Below, one piece after another: positions 14,326-23,611 of a stretch of DNA of 57,279 bases (positions are counted from its first letter, which is position 1; the number at the start of each line of letters is the position of its first letter). Under the pieces are notes generated by a model, which saw nothing but the letters and a program-made list of their open reading frames with translations, was not told the DNA's origin and did no database searches. This DNA comes from Gluconacetobacter dulcium (GTDB taxonomy: Bacteria > Pseudomonadota > Alphaproteobacteria > Acetobacterales > Acetobacteraceae): contig NZ_JABEQN010000027.1 of NCBI RefSeq assembly GCF_014174165.1, positions 1-57,279 on the forward strand. Direction: 5' to 3'. The position numbers and the translations under genes are program-made.

Positions 14326-16773
14326 TTATTGGGCGGTCGCGCCGGTTCCCTGCGCGCCGTCGAGTGTATAGGCGATGATGTAGTCGCCGCTGCGCGTGCC
14401 CAGGCCGCCATGGCCGCCGGCCGCGATCAGGACATACTGCTTGCCGCCGACCTCGTACGACATCGGGGTGGCCTGGCCGCCTGCCGGCAGGCGGTCGCTC
14501 CAGATCACCTTGCCTGTCGCCAGGTCGAAGGCCCGCAGGTAGTCGTCGGCGGTGGCGCCCATGAAGACGACGCCGCCCTTGGTCACGATGTTGCCGCCGA
14601 TATTATACATGCCGGTGGGCAGCGGCAGGTTGGTGTGCGTCCGGAACGGGCCGGTGTCGCGGGTGGTGCCGACCGGGTGTTGCCACACGATCTTCTTCGT
14701 CACCAGGTCGATCGCCGTGATCGTGCCCCAGACCGGGCCCTTGCAGGGGATCTGCAACGGATTCAGCCACGGGTTGGTGTAGGCGATGTAGGGCGTGCCG
14801 TAATCCGGCGAGACCGACAGCGCGTCACCCTTGGCGGCGGGTTCTTCGCCCTTGCCGTCCCATTTCGGCAGTGTGCCGGGGCCTTCCAGCGTCTGGCGAT
14901 GATCGAGCTTGATGCGGAACGGCAGGTAGCTCGCGTTCGCCAGCATGATCTTGCGCTGCGGGTCGATCGTGATGCCCTGCCAGTCGACGATGCCGTAGAA
15001 CGCCGGGTAGACGATCGTGGTCCTGCCGATATGCGGCGGGGTGAACTGGCCGTCATAGGCCGACTGGCGGTACTGGATGCGGCAGATCATCTGGTCCAGC
15101 AGCGTGGCACCCCACATGTCGGTCTCTTTGAGGTCCGGCGGCGACACCGACGGCATGGCGGTCGGATAGGGCTGCGTCGGCGACACGCGGTCGTCGGGCG
15201 CGATGCCGGCGGTCGGCACCTTGCGTTCCTCGACCGGGTAGCCGGGGACCGGCTGGCCGGTGCGGCGGTCCAGCACGAAGAACTCGCCGCGCTTGGTGCT
15301 CTGCACCAGGGCGGGGATCATCTCGCCGTTCGGGCCGGGGAGGTCGACCATCGACGGGCCGGACGGGATGTCCATGTCCCACAGATCGTGATGCACGGTC
15401 TGGTAGGTCCAGCGGCGTTCACCCGTCACGATATCCAGCGCGATCGTCGCCGAGGAGGTGGCGTCGTCGAACGGGCGGCGCGAACCACCCCAGTTGTCGG
15501 GCGGAGAGTTGCCGGTGGGGATGTAGACCAGGCCCAGTTCCGGGTCGGCCGTGTAGACGCCCCAGGCGTTCGGCGTGTCGCGCGTCAGCACGTCATCCGG
15601 GCCGGGCTTCCAGGTTTCGGGCGTGTGGCCGGCATCCCAGGCCCAGGCGATTTCGCCCGTCGTGGCGTCGAAGCCGCGCACGGCGCCCGAGGGTTCGAAA
15701 TTGGCCTGGTTGTCGAAGATCCAGCCGCCGGTGATCAGGCGGTTTTTCGCCACCAGCGGCGGCGAGGTCACGAAGTGGAAGCCGTGGGGCACATGGCCCA
15801 GATACTGGCGCAGGGAGATGAAGCCGTGATCGCCGAAATCGTCACACGGTTTGCCGGTTTCGGCATCCAGCGCCACGATCCGCACGTCGGCCACCGGCGA
15901 ATAGATGCGCGTGCGGCAGCTCGTCTGGATTTCGTCCGGGATCTTGTAATAGGTCACGCCACGGCAGGAGAGATAGACGTTCTTTTCCTGATCCGCCTGC
16001 GCGGGATGCGGATCGAACTTCCATTTGACCTTGCCGGTCGCCGCATCCAGCGCCATCACCCAGCTATGGGGCGTGCACATGTAGAGCGTGTCGCCAACCT
16101 TGATGGGTGTGACTTCAAGGTTGAATTCATGGCCCTGGTCGGGGCCGGCGACCGTGCCTTCGCCATCCTGCCGGACATCGCCCGTACGGGTGACCCACGC
16201 GCGCTTCAACTGGCCGATATTGGCTTTGGTGATCTGGCCCAGGGGCGAATAGCGATCGCCGCCCATAGTGCGGCCATAGGCCTGCCAGTCGCCGGCGGGG
16301 ATGCCGTCGGCGGCTGAATCGGCTTCCTGCGCCGCCATGCGGTCGGCCGGCACGGTGCCGTCGATCGAATAGGAGGTGAAGCAACTGATGACCAGCGCCA
16401 GGACGCTGACGCCGACGGCGCCGAGCATTTCGCGCTTTTCCGCCAGCCACCTGCCGCCCTGGCTCCAGACCCATGGCAGCAGCATCCACGCGCCGATGCC
16501 CACCAGGGTCAGCAGACGCACTTCCAGGTTCCAGATGTTGAACCCGGACTCGAAGAGCGCCCACAGGGTCGAAACCAGCAGCAGCCCGGCATAGAGCCGC
16601 AGCGCAAGTCTGGGCGACCTGATCCCTGTCACCGCCGCGCCGATCATGACGGCGCCGGCCAGGACATAGAACCAGGACCCACCGAGGACGGCGAGATAGC
16701 CGCCGCCGAGGAAAAGAAAGAGCCCCACAAGGGCCAGCAGGATCGAGGTGACGATCGAGAACACACTACTCAT
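14326..16773 (-). CDS. Membrane-bound PQQ dehydrogenase, glucose/quinate/shikimate family
   Basis: An 815-residue inner-membrane quinoprotein. The first 140 residues form five membrane helices that bind ubiquinone; the periplasmic part is an eight-bladed propeller with repeated W-docking motifs (ALDAATGKVKWKF, FDATTGEIAWAWD, IVTGERRWTYQT, FDLATGKVIWSDR). The catalytic segment TVHHDLWDMDIPSGPSMVD and STKRGEFFVLDRRTG correspond to the Asp and Lys of E. coli Gcd, so the active site looks intact. It feeds electrons from periplasmic sugar or cyclitol/quinate oxidation into the respiratory chain. The substrate is not decided: pairing with a barrel protein and an AcoR-like regulator favours quinate or another non-glucose substrate (inference). 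AGGA precedes the ATG. Confidence 0.9.
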   Translation of the reverse strand: MSSVFSIVTSILLALVGLFLFLGGGYLAVLGGSWFYVLAGAVMIGAAVTGIRSPRLALRLYAGLLLVSTLWALFESGFNIWNLEVRLLTLVGIGAWMLLPWVWSQGGRWLAEKREMLGAVGVSVLALVISCFTSYSIDGTVPADRMAAQEADSAADGIPAGDWQAYGRTMGGDRYSPLGQITKANIGQLKRAWVTRTGDVRQDGEGTVAGPDQGHEFNLEVTPIKVGDTLYMCTPHSWVMALDAATGKVKWKFDPHPAQADQEKNVYLSCRGVTYYKIPDEIQTSCRTRIYSPVADVRIVALDAETGKPCDDFGDHGFISLRQYLGHVPHGFHFVTSPPLVAKNRLITGGWIFDNQANFEPSGAVRGFDATTGEIAWAWDAGHTPETWKPGPDDVLTRDTPNAWGVYTADPELGLVYIPTGNSPPDNWGGSRRPFDDATSSATIALDIVTGERRWTYQTVHHDLWDMDIPSGPSMVDLPGPNGEMIPALVQSTKRGEFFVLDRRTGQPVPGYPVEERKVPTAGIAPDDRVSPTQPYPTAMPSVSPPDLKETDMWGATLLDQMICRIQYRQSAYDGQFTPPHIGRTTIVYPAFYGIVDWQGITIDPQRKIMLANASYLPFRIKLDHRQTLEGPGTLPKWDGKGEEPAAKGDALSVSPDYGTPYIAYTNPWLNPLQIPCKGPVWGTITAIDLVTKKIVWQHPVGTTRDTGPFRTHTNLPLPTGMYNIGGNIVTKGGVVFMGATADDYLRAFDLATGKVIWSDRLPAGGQATPMSYEVGGKQYVLIAAGGHGGLGTRSGDYIIAYTLDGAQGTGATAQ

Positions 16774-16911
16774 TTCGCGTATGTTCCTATTCTATAATGA
16801 AGTTTCCGTGATCCGGAACAACTCGTGAGGCTGCGGCCCCATGGCTATTGCCGACGAGCCTGCTTATCGGCAGGAAGGTTTTCCGGTCGCTACGATCCTG
16901 TAAGCTTTCTC

Positions 16912-16958
16912 ACACGAACGTGTCTCGCCCCCTTGGCGACTGTCGCAAAGCTGAGACA
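16912..16958. promoter_or_regulatory. Paired palindromes upstream of the PQQ dehydrogenase
   Basis: ACACGAACGTGT at 16912-16923 and TGTCGCAAAGCTGAGACA at 16941-16958 are 32 bases apart centre to centre. TGTC...GACA ends are typical for Fis-type HTH_8 regulators, so these may be sites for the AcoR-like protein. A minus-strand -10 candidate, TATAGA, lies near 16791. Confidence 0.4.
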
Positions 16959-17073
16959 ATCGTCCGCTCCCCGGAGACCGCGGCGAAAAGCGGGGCGGTG
17001 TTTTTGAATCCGCCGTTCTATGAATTATGCATAGCTGCATCCCGTCTCCATGCCCTCTTCGCGGATCCCTTCC

Positions 17074-18654
17074 ATGTCCGATGTCGCCCGCTACGAGTAT
17101 TTCCTGTTCCTGCTGCTGGTGATTCTGGCGTTGGAGCGGCTGGCGCGGCGGCTGGCACTGCCGCCGGCGGCGGCCTTCATCCTGGGGGGCACCGGGCTGG
17201 CCCTGCTGCCGGAGACGCCGGAACTGACGCTGGACCCCGACCTGGTCATGGTCGTGTTCCTGCCGCCGCTGCTGATGAGCAGTGCGTGGTTCACGGCCTG
17301 GCACGAATTTCGCCGCAACCTGCGTGGCATTCTGGCGCTGGCGGTGGGCACGACGCTATTCACCACGCTGGCCGTGGGCGTCGTGGCCCGGCTGGCCGTG
17401 CCGTCGCTGCCCTGGGCGGTGTGCTTCACGCTGGGGGCCATCGTCTCGCCGCCCGATGCCGTGGCCGCCGAGGCCGCGATGGAGCGGCTGAGCCTGCCGG
17501 GACGCCTGACATCGCTGCTGCTGGGGGAGAGCCTGCTGAACGACGCCACGGGGCTGGTGCTGTTCCGCTTCGCGCTGGCGGCGGCGCTGACCGGGCTGTT
17601 CGACCCGATGGCGGCGGTTGGGGCGTTCTGCCTCGTCTCGGTCGGCGGGGTGGCGATCGGGGCGGTGCTGGGGTGGGGCGGGCTGTGGCTGATCCGCCGG
17701 CTGCGCGACAGCGACCTGGTGATTACCGCGACCGTGCTGCTGGCGGCGGCGTCCTATATCGGGGCCGACCGGCTGCATGTCTCCGGCGTGCTGGCCACCG
17801 TGACCACCGGGTTGATCCTGGGATGGAACCAGCATGCCGATTTCAGCGCCAGCACGCGCGTGCGCGGTCTGGCCTTCTGGAAGGTGATGGTCTTTCTGCT
17901 GCAATCGGTGCTGTTCATCCTGATCGGCCTGTCGCTGCGCGGGGTGCTGCACCGGCTGGAAGGGACGACGGACCTGCTGCACCATCTGGTGATTCCGATC
18001 GCCGCCATTCTGGGAACCATGATCGTCTCGCGCTTCGTGTGGCTGTTTGGTGCCGATGCGGTGCGGGCGGTGCTGCGCCGCTGGTGGCCGCGCCATTTCG
18101 CCGCCCCCTCCCTGCCCGAGACGATCATCATGGGCTGGTCGGGCATGCGCGGGGTGGTGACGCTGGCGGCCGCCCTTTCCCTGCCCGAGAGCCTGCCGGG
18201 CCGTGACCTGGCGCTGTGCTGCGCCTTTGCCGCGATCCTGGTCACGGTGTTGTTGCAGGGCATTACGCTGGAACCGCTGGTCCGTGCCCTGAACGTGACC
18301 GACGACGACGCGGCGCACATCCAGACCAACGAGAACGTCGCCTGGGTGCGGATGGCCGAGGCCCAGCTTCGGGCCGTCGAGCAGGCGTCACGCCAGCCCG
18401 ACGGCACCGAGCGCCACCCGCGCCTGCTGGAACAATACCGCTACCGCCTGCGCGTGACCCGCGACTATGCCCACGACATGCCCGCCCACCGGCCGGAGGA
18501 AATCGCGCATTACGAGGCGGTGCTGGCGGCCATTCGTGCGGCGCGCGCCGAAATCCTGGCCCTGTATCGTCAGGGACAGCTCCATGACCATGTGCTGCGG
18601 GAGATGGAACAGGACCTGGACATGCAGGAAATCGCGGCGGAGGGACGGCTGTAG
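17074..18654 (+). CDS. Na+/H+ antiporter, CPA1 (NhaP-like) family
   Basis: A 526-residue inner-membrane exchanger with 12 or 13 helices, followed by a soluble helical tail of about 130 residues. Diagnostic segments are LPPLLMSSAW, GAIVSPPDAVAAEAAMERL and GESLLNDATGLVLFRFAL, where the ND pair is the ion-binding site of CPA1 exchangers, and GWSGMRGVVTLAAALSLPE with the conserved Arg. It exports Na+ or K+ in exchange for protons. The ATG at 17074 starts directly before the first helix; an ATG at 17050 is also possible. It is divergent from the PQQ dehydrogenase. Confidence 0.9.
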   Translation: MSDVARYEYFLFLLLVILALERLARRLALPPAAAFILGGTGLALLPETPELTLDPDLVMVVFLPPLLMSSAWFTAWHEFRRNLRGILALAVGTTLFTTLAVGVVARLAVPSLPWAVCFTLGAIVSPPDAVAAEAAMERLSLPGRLTSLLLGESLLNDATGLVLFRFALAAALTGLFDPMAAVGAFCLVSVGGVAIGAVLGWGGLWLIRRLRDSDLVITATVLLAAASYIGADRLHVSGVLATVTTGLILGWNQHADFSASTRVRGLAFWKVMVFLLQSVLFILIGLSLRGVLHRLEGTTDLLHHLVIPIAAILGTMIVSRFVWLFGADAVRAVLRRWWPRHFAAPSLPETIIMGWSGMRGVVTLAAALSLPESLPGRDLALCCAFAAILVTVLLQGITLEPLVRALNVTDDDAAHIQTNENVAWVRMAEAQLRAVEQASRQPDGTERHPRLLEQYRYRLRVTRDYAHDMPAHRPEEIAHYEAVLAAIRAARAEILALYRQGQLHDHVLREMEQDLDMQEIAAEGRL

Positions 18655-18663
18655 GGTATTCCT

Positions 18664-18855
18664 GCTGCGTCCGGCGATGCCGACCTGATCGCGTTCGGGC
18701 GCAGTTTCATCGCCAACCCCGAGCTGGTGGAGCGCCTGCGCCATGACTGGGCGCTCCACCGCTCCGACCGCGCGACGTTCTATGGCGGCGATGCGCGGGG
18801 CTACACGGACGATCCTTTCCACGACAGCCAGGGACCGTGCGGACAAGGCGTTTGA
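18664..18855 (+). pseudogene. Old yellow enzyme (alkene reductase), C-terminal remnant
   Basis: Directly after the antiporter stop, one frame encodes [21 protein letters not shown] then [17 protein letters not shown] before TGA at 18853. This is the FMN phosphate-binding end (FGRxFIANPDLVxRL) and the signature tail of NemA-type NADH:flavin oxidoreductases. The first 300 residues of the enzyme are missing and there is no start codon or ribosome site, so this is a leftover from a deletion that joined it to the antiporter gene. Confidence 0.75.
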
Positions 18856-18992
18856 GGTAAAAAACGGAACCGATGTATTTCCGTTGTTTCTATTTCATCA
18901 TCGACTAGTTGCTCATAACGTGATTGCAACGTCGACAGACGGAAACTTCGGATTTTCCGCTTTCCCCTGATTTCGCCACAGGATTGCCTGAC

Positions 18993-19421
18993 ATGATTAC
19001 GCCCGCTACCCGCGATGTCGCCCTGCTTGCCGCCCGTATCGCCCTTTCGGCCCTCTTTCTCGTCATGGGGTGGGGCAAGCTGTCGGATTATTCCGGCTCC
19101 GTTGCTTACCTGGCGCAGACCGGCGCCCCCCTGCCTGCCCTGTCGGCGCTGATCGCGACGGGGGTGGAACTGGGCATCGGGGTGGCGCTGGTGCTGGGGG
19201 TGTTCGTCGAACCGCTGGCGTTACTGCTGGCCGCCTACACCGTCGTGACCGGTTTTATCGGCCATCATTTCTGGACCATGGAGGGGATGCTCCGGTACGA
19301 CATGATGATCCATTTCTACAAGAATATCGGCATTGCCGGCGGGCTGATCGCGCTGGCCGTGGCCGGACCGGGACGGTTTGCCCTGCGGCTGGGCCGGGCC
19401 GCCAGGGTGCCGGCCCTCTGA
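18993..19421 (+). CDS. DoxX family membrane protein
   Basis: A 142-residue protein with four helices. It has the DoxX opening LLAARIALSALFLVMGWGKLSDYSGSVAYL, then ALIATGVELGIGVALVLGVF and FIGHHFWTMEGMLRYDMMIHFYKNIGIAGGLIAL with the family's charged HFYKN segment. AGGA lies ten bases before the ATG. DoxX-like proteins are tied to oxidative stress and thiol or quinone redox partners. The gene is 61 bases upstream of an alpha/beta hydrolase gene on the same strand, a pairing common in proteobacteria. Confidence 0.9.
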   Translation: MITPATRDVALLAARIALSALFLVMGWGKLSDYSGSVAYLAQTGAPLPALSALIATGVELGIGVALVLGVFVEPLALLLAAYTVVTGFIGHHFWTMEGMLRYDMMIHFYKNIGIAGGLIALAVAGPGRFALRLGRAARVPAL

Positions 19422-19482
19422 CAACGCCTCCACTCCCCTCCCCCGTGTGGCCGCGAACGCGGCCCGGACAAGAAACAGGACC

Positions 19483-20298
19483 ATGACACGCTTTACGACT
19501 TCCGATGGTGTCGGCCTCTATTACAAGGACTGGGGCACGGGCCGGCCCGTGCTGTTCAGCCATGGCTGGCCGCTGAGTGCCGACATGTGGGACAGCCAGA
19601 TGCTGCATCTGGCGGAAAACGGCTTTCGCGCCATTGCCTTCGACCGGCGGGGGTTCGGGCGCTCCGACCAGCCGTGGCAGGGGTATGATTACGACCGGCT
19701 GGCCGACGACATTGCCGAACTGATCGGGCATCTGGACCTGCGGGACGTGGTGCTGGTCGGGTTTTCGATGGGCGGCGGCGACGTGACCCGCTACATCGCC
19801 CGCCATGGCAGCGAACGGGTGGGCAAGCTGGCGCTGCTGGGGGCCGTCACCCCGCAATTCATGAAAACCGCGGGCCATCCGGTGGGGCCGGAGAAGAGCC
19901 TCTTCGACGGGATCCGCGCCGGGTTGCGGGCGGACCGCGCGCAGTTTCTCAAGGATTTCTCACCGGTTTTCTATGGCGTCAATCACGGCGCGGCGGTTTC
20001 AGACGGCGTGCTGGAGCAGACCTTGCAGATCGCGCTTCAGGCGTCGCTCAAGGCGACCCTTGATTGCGTCACCAGCTTTTCCGAAACGGATTTCCATCCG
20101 GACATGGCGACGATCGACGTGCCCACGCTGGTCATCCACGGCGATGACGACCAGGTGGTGCCGCTGGACGCCACGGGGGCGCTGGCGGCGAAGATGATCG
20201 CGAACGCGACGCTGACGGTTTACGACGGCGCGCCGCACGGGTTTGTGGTGACGCATGATGCGCGGCTGAAGGCGGACCTGCTGGCGTTTGTGTCGTAG
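19483..20298 (+). CDS. Alpha/beta hydrolase, cofactor-free haloperoxidase (perhydrolase) type
   Basis: A 271-residue hydrolase. The oxyanion-hole region reads FSHGWPLSADMWD, the nucleophile elbow VGFSMGGGDVTRYIARHG with Ser, the acid VIHGDDDQVVP with Asp, and the base YDGAPHGFVVTH with His, so the triad is complete. The pattern matches non-haem chloroperoxidases/arylesterases that can form peracids. Cytoplasmic, no signal peptide. Probably co-transcribed with the DoxX gene upstream; a GGCCGCG hairpin at 19449-19464 lies between them. Confidence 0.88.
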   Translation: MTRFTTSDGVGLYYKDWGTGRPVLFSHGWPLSADMWDSQMLHLAENGFRAIAFDRRGFGRSDQPWQGYDYDRLADDIAELIGHLDLRDVVLVGFSMGGGDVTRYIARHGSERVGKLALLGAVTPQFMKTAGHPVGPEKSLFDGIRAGLRADRAQFLKDFSPVFYGVNHGAAVSDGVLEQTLQIALQASLKATLDCVTSFSETDFHPDMATIDVPTLVIHGDDDQVVPLDATGALAAKMIANATLTVYDGAPHGFVVTHDARLKADLLAFVS

Positions 20299-20452
20299 GT
20301 TTCTTCACTTTCTGACGCGAGAGAAGAAAAAAAGCCTTTATTGCGCAGCGTATGTGCGCGATGGCCCGGGTGGGACCGGCATTCTGCCGGTCCTGTTGGA
20401 AGTTCGGCCGATCGTAATGAAGACCGGAAGAGAACGGATCGGTTCTGCAAAG

Positions 20453-20485
20453 GGCGTTACCCTTTTATCGGTCAAGGGTAACGCC
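20453..20485. terminator. Hairpin between convergent genes
   Basis: Ten-base perfect arms GGCGTTACCC and GGGTAACGCC enclose a 13-base loop. A second hairpin with 9-base arms GGACCGGCA/TGCCGGTCC lies at about 20373-20393. Both sit between the converging hydrolase and monooxygenase genes and can stop transcription from either side. Confidence 0.5.
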
Positions 20486-20522
20486 TCTGCCGGGGATGCC
20501 CGACGCATCCGCCTTTGGGAGA

Positions 20523-22058
20523 TCAACGTTCTTTCCGAGGGTTTCCAAACCATCTCAGGGCGGCTTGAAACGCCCCTTCGTCATCGGTGGCATGGTCGCT
20601 GGCCCAGGCGATATAACCGTCGGGCCTTACCAGTACCGCGTGCAGCCCCAGGTGCTCTTCTGCATCGCTCGCGACATAATCGACCCGTCCGGCCCAGCGA
20701 TCCGCAAGGGCGCGAAGCGATGGTTGCGCGACGAAATCCAGCAGCAGGCCGCGCCCGGTGCGGAGATGGTCGTTCAGCCCTGTTCCGTCGGCCAGGGCGA
20801 AGTCTGGTGCGCTGTGGCCGGCCAGCGGGTGCGTTCCGCCGCAATCATAGCGGAGCCCGATGCCCGATACGCGCTCGGCAAAATAGGTTGCGGCATCGCG
20901 TGTTTCGATCAGATCGCGGATGATGGCTTCGAGCGCGCGTGTCGCGCGGCTCGGGCGCATGAGTGCGACCTGTGCCCGTGACCAGTCGAGGAGCCGCGCA
21001 CCGACAGGGTGCCGCTCGTCAGCATAGCTGTCGAGCAGGTGGGGTGGCGCGTGGCCGCGGATTGTCGCGGCAAGTTTCCAGCCGAGATTCATCGCGTCGC
21101 CAAGCCCGAGATTGAGGCCCTGCCCGCCCAGCGGCGAATGGATATGGGCGGCGTCGCCCGCCAGCAGGATGCGCCCCCGACGGTAGTCGGTCGCCTGACA
21201 GGCGCGGTCGGTCCACGTGGTGGCACGTTTCAGTGCCGTGACCACGAGATCGGTGCCGGAGACCTTGCGCAGGACCGCCTGGATATGGTCGCGGGTGATC
21301 GGCTGCGTCCGGTGGCATGCGCCGGCATCGAAATCGGCCATCGTGACCAGGCCCGGCGGGGCGTAGGTGTACAGGCCCGTGGGGGTGGCGTGGCGGCCGG
21401 GTTTGAGGCTGGCCGGATCGGCCAATGCGATTTCGGCGGAATAGCCGGTCAATTCCGGCTCCGTTCCGGTGAAGGCGATCCCGGCCGCCTTGCGCACCCT
21501 GCTGCGGCCACCGTCGCAGCCGACCAGCCAGAGACCTTCGAACGTGCGACCATTGGCGCGCACGCTGACTTTCGTCTCGGACTGTGAAAGATCCTCGACT
21601 TTACAGCCGCGCCTGATTTCGGCGCCCATGGCGAGCGCACGATCGGCCAGCACGGTTTCGATGCCCGCCATATCGGCCGCCATGCCGCCGATGGGGCCGG
21701 GCAGACGATAGGGCCATGTCGCGCTGTCGATCTGATCCTGAAAGAACGGGATGCCGGCGAAGTGACCGGCAGCGCGGCGGCCTGGTCGCATCCAGTGCGC
21801 CGTGGCCGTGACGTCGCGATCGGCGGCACGGCTTTTGAGTGGGTCGAGCAGATCGCGGCGATCGCATGTTTCCATGGTCGCGACCGAAAGGCCGCGCAGT
21901 CCGAACGGCAGGTCCTTCAGGGGAGATGCCGGGGTCTGTGCCTGCTCCAGCATCAGGACCGAACAGCCCGCGAGGCACAGTTCGCCAGCGAGAAACAGCC
22001 CGACCGGGCCGGCGCCCACGATGATTACATCATGATATTTCGGAAACTCTACAGGCAT
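20523..22058 (-). CDS. FAD-dependent aromatic monooxygenase (PheA/TfdB type)
   Basis: A 511-residue flavoprotein hydroxylase. It has the dinucleotide-binding motif VIIVGAGPVGLFLAGELCLAG, the DG motif LVGCDGGRSRVRKAAGI, and the GD motif GRILLAGDAAHIHSPLGGQGLNLGLGDAMNLGWKLA, in which the last part binds FAD. A thioredoxin-like C-terminal domain follows, as in phenol and 3-(3-hydroxyphenyl)propionate hydroxylases and polyketide-type hydroxylases. It would use NAD(P)H and O2 to hydroxylate an aromatic substrate. The ATG at 22058 has GGAG seven bases upstream. No catabolic neighbours are present, so the substrate is open. Confidence 0.88.
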   Translation of the reverse strand: MPVEFPKYHDVIIVGAGPVGLFLAGELCLAGCSVLMLEQAQTPASPLKDLPFGLRGLSVATMETCDRRDLLDPLKSRAADRDVTATAHWMRPGRRAAGHFAGIPFFQDQIDSATWPYRLPGPIGGMAADMAGIETVLADRALAMGAEIRRGCKVEDLSQSETKVSVRANGRTFEGLWLVGCDGGRSRVRKAAGIAFTGTEPELTGYSAEIALADPASLKPGRHATPTGLYTYAPPGLVTMADFDAGACHRTQPITRDHIQAVLRKVSGTDLVVTALKRATTWTDRACQATDYRRGRILLAGDAAHIHSPLGGQGLNLGLGDAMNLGWKLAATIRGHAPPHLLDSYADERHPVGARLLDWSRAQVALMRPSRATRALEAIIRDLIETRDAATYFAERVSGIGLRYDCGGTHPLAGHSAPDFALADGTGLNDHLRTGRGLLLDFVAQPSLRALADRWAGRVDYVASDAEEHLGLHAVLVRPDGYIAWASDHATDDEGAFQAALRWFGNPRKER

Positions 22059-22285
22059 GAACGGCTCCACTGTCGATGTTCGACCGGAGCGTTCCTGGCA
22101 TCTGCCCCCGCGCCGGACGAACGACTGGATGCCCGGGAGAGCATCCGTTGTTCGTCGCGGGGGTCTTGTGCGCGAGGCCAAAGACCAGAGCTTTCGTTAC
22201 CGAAAGGACCTGGGCTTACCAGACCAGATCTGCCTTTTCCGACACGCCATGCGTAGCAACGTGGCGGCCTGTCGGCAAGGCCGCG

Positions 22286-23494
22286 CTATTCGGCCTGCGG
22301 TGACAGCCGCCCGGTGCGGGACAGCAGGACCAGCACCACGCCCAGCAGGCAGATCCCCAGGCCGGCGGCGGAGACCATCGGGTAGCCGAACCCGAAGGAC
22401 AGGACCGCGCCGCCCAGCGCGGCACCCAGCGCGTTGCCCAGGTTGAACGCGCCGATATTGACCGACGAGGCCAGGCCCGGCGCGTCGTGCGCGGCCTGCA
22501 TGGTGCGCATCTGCAACGCCGGCATCAGCGAGAAGCTGGCGGTGCCCCAGAGCAGGACGCCGGCCAATGCGCCGGCCGGCGTCTGCGCCGCGAAGGGGAA
22601 GGCCAGCATGATCAGGCCCAGGATGGGGAAGAACACCAGCAGCGTACCGGCCAGCGAGCGGTCCGCCGCGCGGCCGCCGATGGCGTTGCCAATGCTGAAG
22701 CCGACGCCGATCAGCATCAGCGCCGCCGTCGTCAGCGCCGGGCCGGCCTTGGTGATGTGCTCCAGCATCGGCACGATATAGGTGTAGAGTTCGAACATCG
22801 CGCCGGCGCCGATGACCGTGACGCCCAGTGCCATCAGCACGTTGGGGCGCAGGATGGCCTTGAGTTCGGCCGCCGCGTCGGGCCTTGGGCCGGCCTCGGC
22901 CAGCGGCAGGGCGACCGACAGGGCCGCCGCCGCGACCACGCCCAGCATCGAGATGACGGCGAACGCGCTGCGCCAGCCCAGCGTATCGCCCAGCCAGGTG
23001 GCGGCCGGGACGCCGAAGATATTGGCGACGGTCAGGCCCATGAACATGCTGGCCAGCGCGCTGGCCCGGCGGTTGGGCGCGACCAGGCTGGCGGCCTCGA
23101 CCGCGCCCAGGCCGAAGAAGGCGCCATGGGCCATGCTGGTGAGCACCCGTGAGAGCAGCAACTGCGTGTAGTCGGCGCTGGCCGCCGATGTGAGATTGCC
23201 GATGGCGTACAGGACCATCAGCCCGATCAGCGCGTATTTGCGCGGATAGCGGGCCAGCAGCAGGGTGACGAAGGGGGCGCCGCCCATGACGCCGAAAGCG
23301 TAGGCGCTGATCAGGCTGCCGGCCTTGGGCACGCTGACATGGACGCCCTCGGCCAGGACGGGCAGCAGCCCCATGGGCGTGAATTCGGTGACCCCGATCG
23401 CGAAGGCACCGCAAGCCAGGGACAACAGCGCAAGACTGGACGAATGATCGGCTTTCGACAAAACGGCTTCTTTCCCTTTTTTCGGCGGGCGCAT
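22286..23494 (-). CDS. MFS transporter, DHA1 family (AraJ/PbuE-like exporter)
   Basis: About 400 residues with 12 helices. Diagnostic start LACGAFAIGVTEFTPMGLLPVLAEGVHVSVPKAG, loop ARYPRKYAL, and the GAFFGLGAVEAASLVAPNRRASALASMFMGL segment place it with AraJ/NepI/PbuE-type sugar, nucleoside or drug exporters. The start is unclear: ATG 23494, ATG 23575 and TTG 23461 (with AAAGGGAAAGAAG upstream, starting LSKADHSS) are all possible. It is divergent from ada with only about 120 bases between them. Confidence 0.85.
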   Translation of the reverse strand: MRPPKKGKEAVLSKADHSSSLALLSLACGAFAIGVTEFTPMGLLPVLAEGVHVSVPKAGSLISAYAFGVMGGAPFVTLLLARYPRKYALIGLMVLYAIGNLTSAASADYTQLLLSRVLTSMAHGAFFGLGAVEAASLVAPNRRASALASMFMGLTVANIFGVPAATWLGDTLGWRSAFAVISMLGVVAAAALSVALPLAEAGPRPDAAAELKAILRPNVLMALGVTVIGAGAMFELYTYIVPMLEHITKAGPALTTAALMLIGVGFSIGNAIGGRAADRSLAGTLLVFFPILGLIMLAFPFAAQTPAGALAGVLLWGTASFSLMPALQMRTMQAAHDAPGLASSVNIGAFNLGNALGAALGGAVLSFGFGYPMVSAAGLGICLLGVVLVLLSRTGRLSPQAE

Positions 23495-23611
23495 CTGGCG
23501 GCCGGGTGACGAGACCGGCGTGATGATCGGGATTTGATCGCACGGTTCGGAGTGTGCGGCATCGTCGACGGACATAGTGTCGGGGTCAATCACAATTGAC
23601 GGGAGGCGGAG

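Noticed and set aside
14329-16317. Long plus-strand open frame opposite the PQQ dehydrogenase
   Set aside because: It is the antisense shadow of a GC-rich gene; the protein is rich in R, G, H, A and D without domains, and the minus strand has a complete enzyme.
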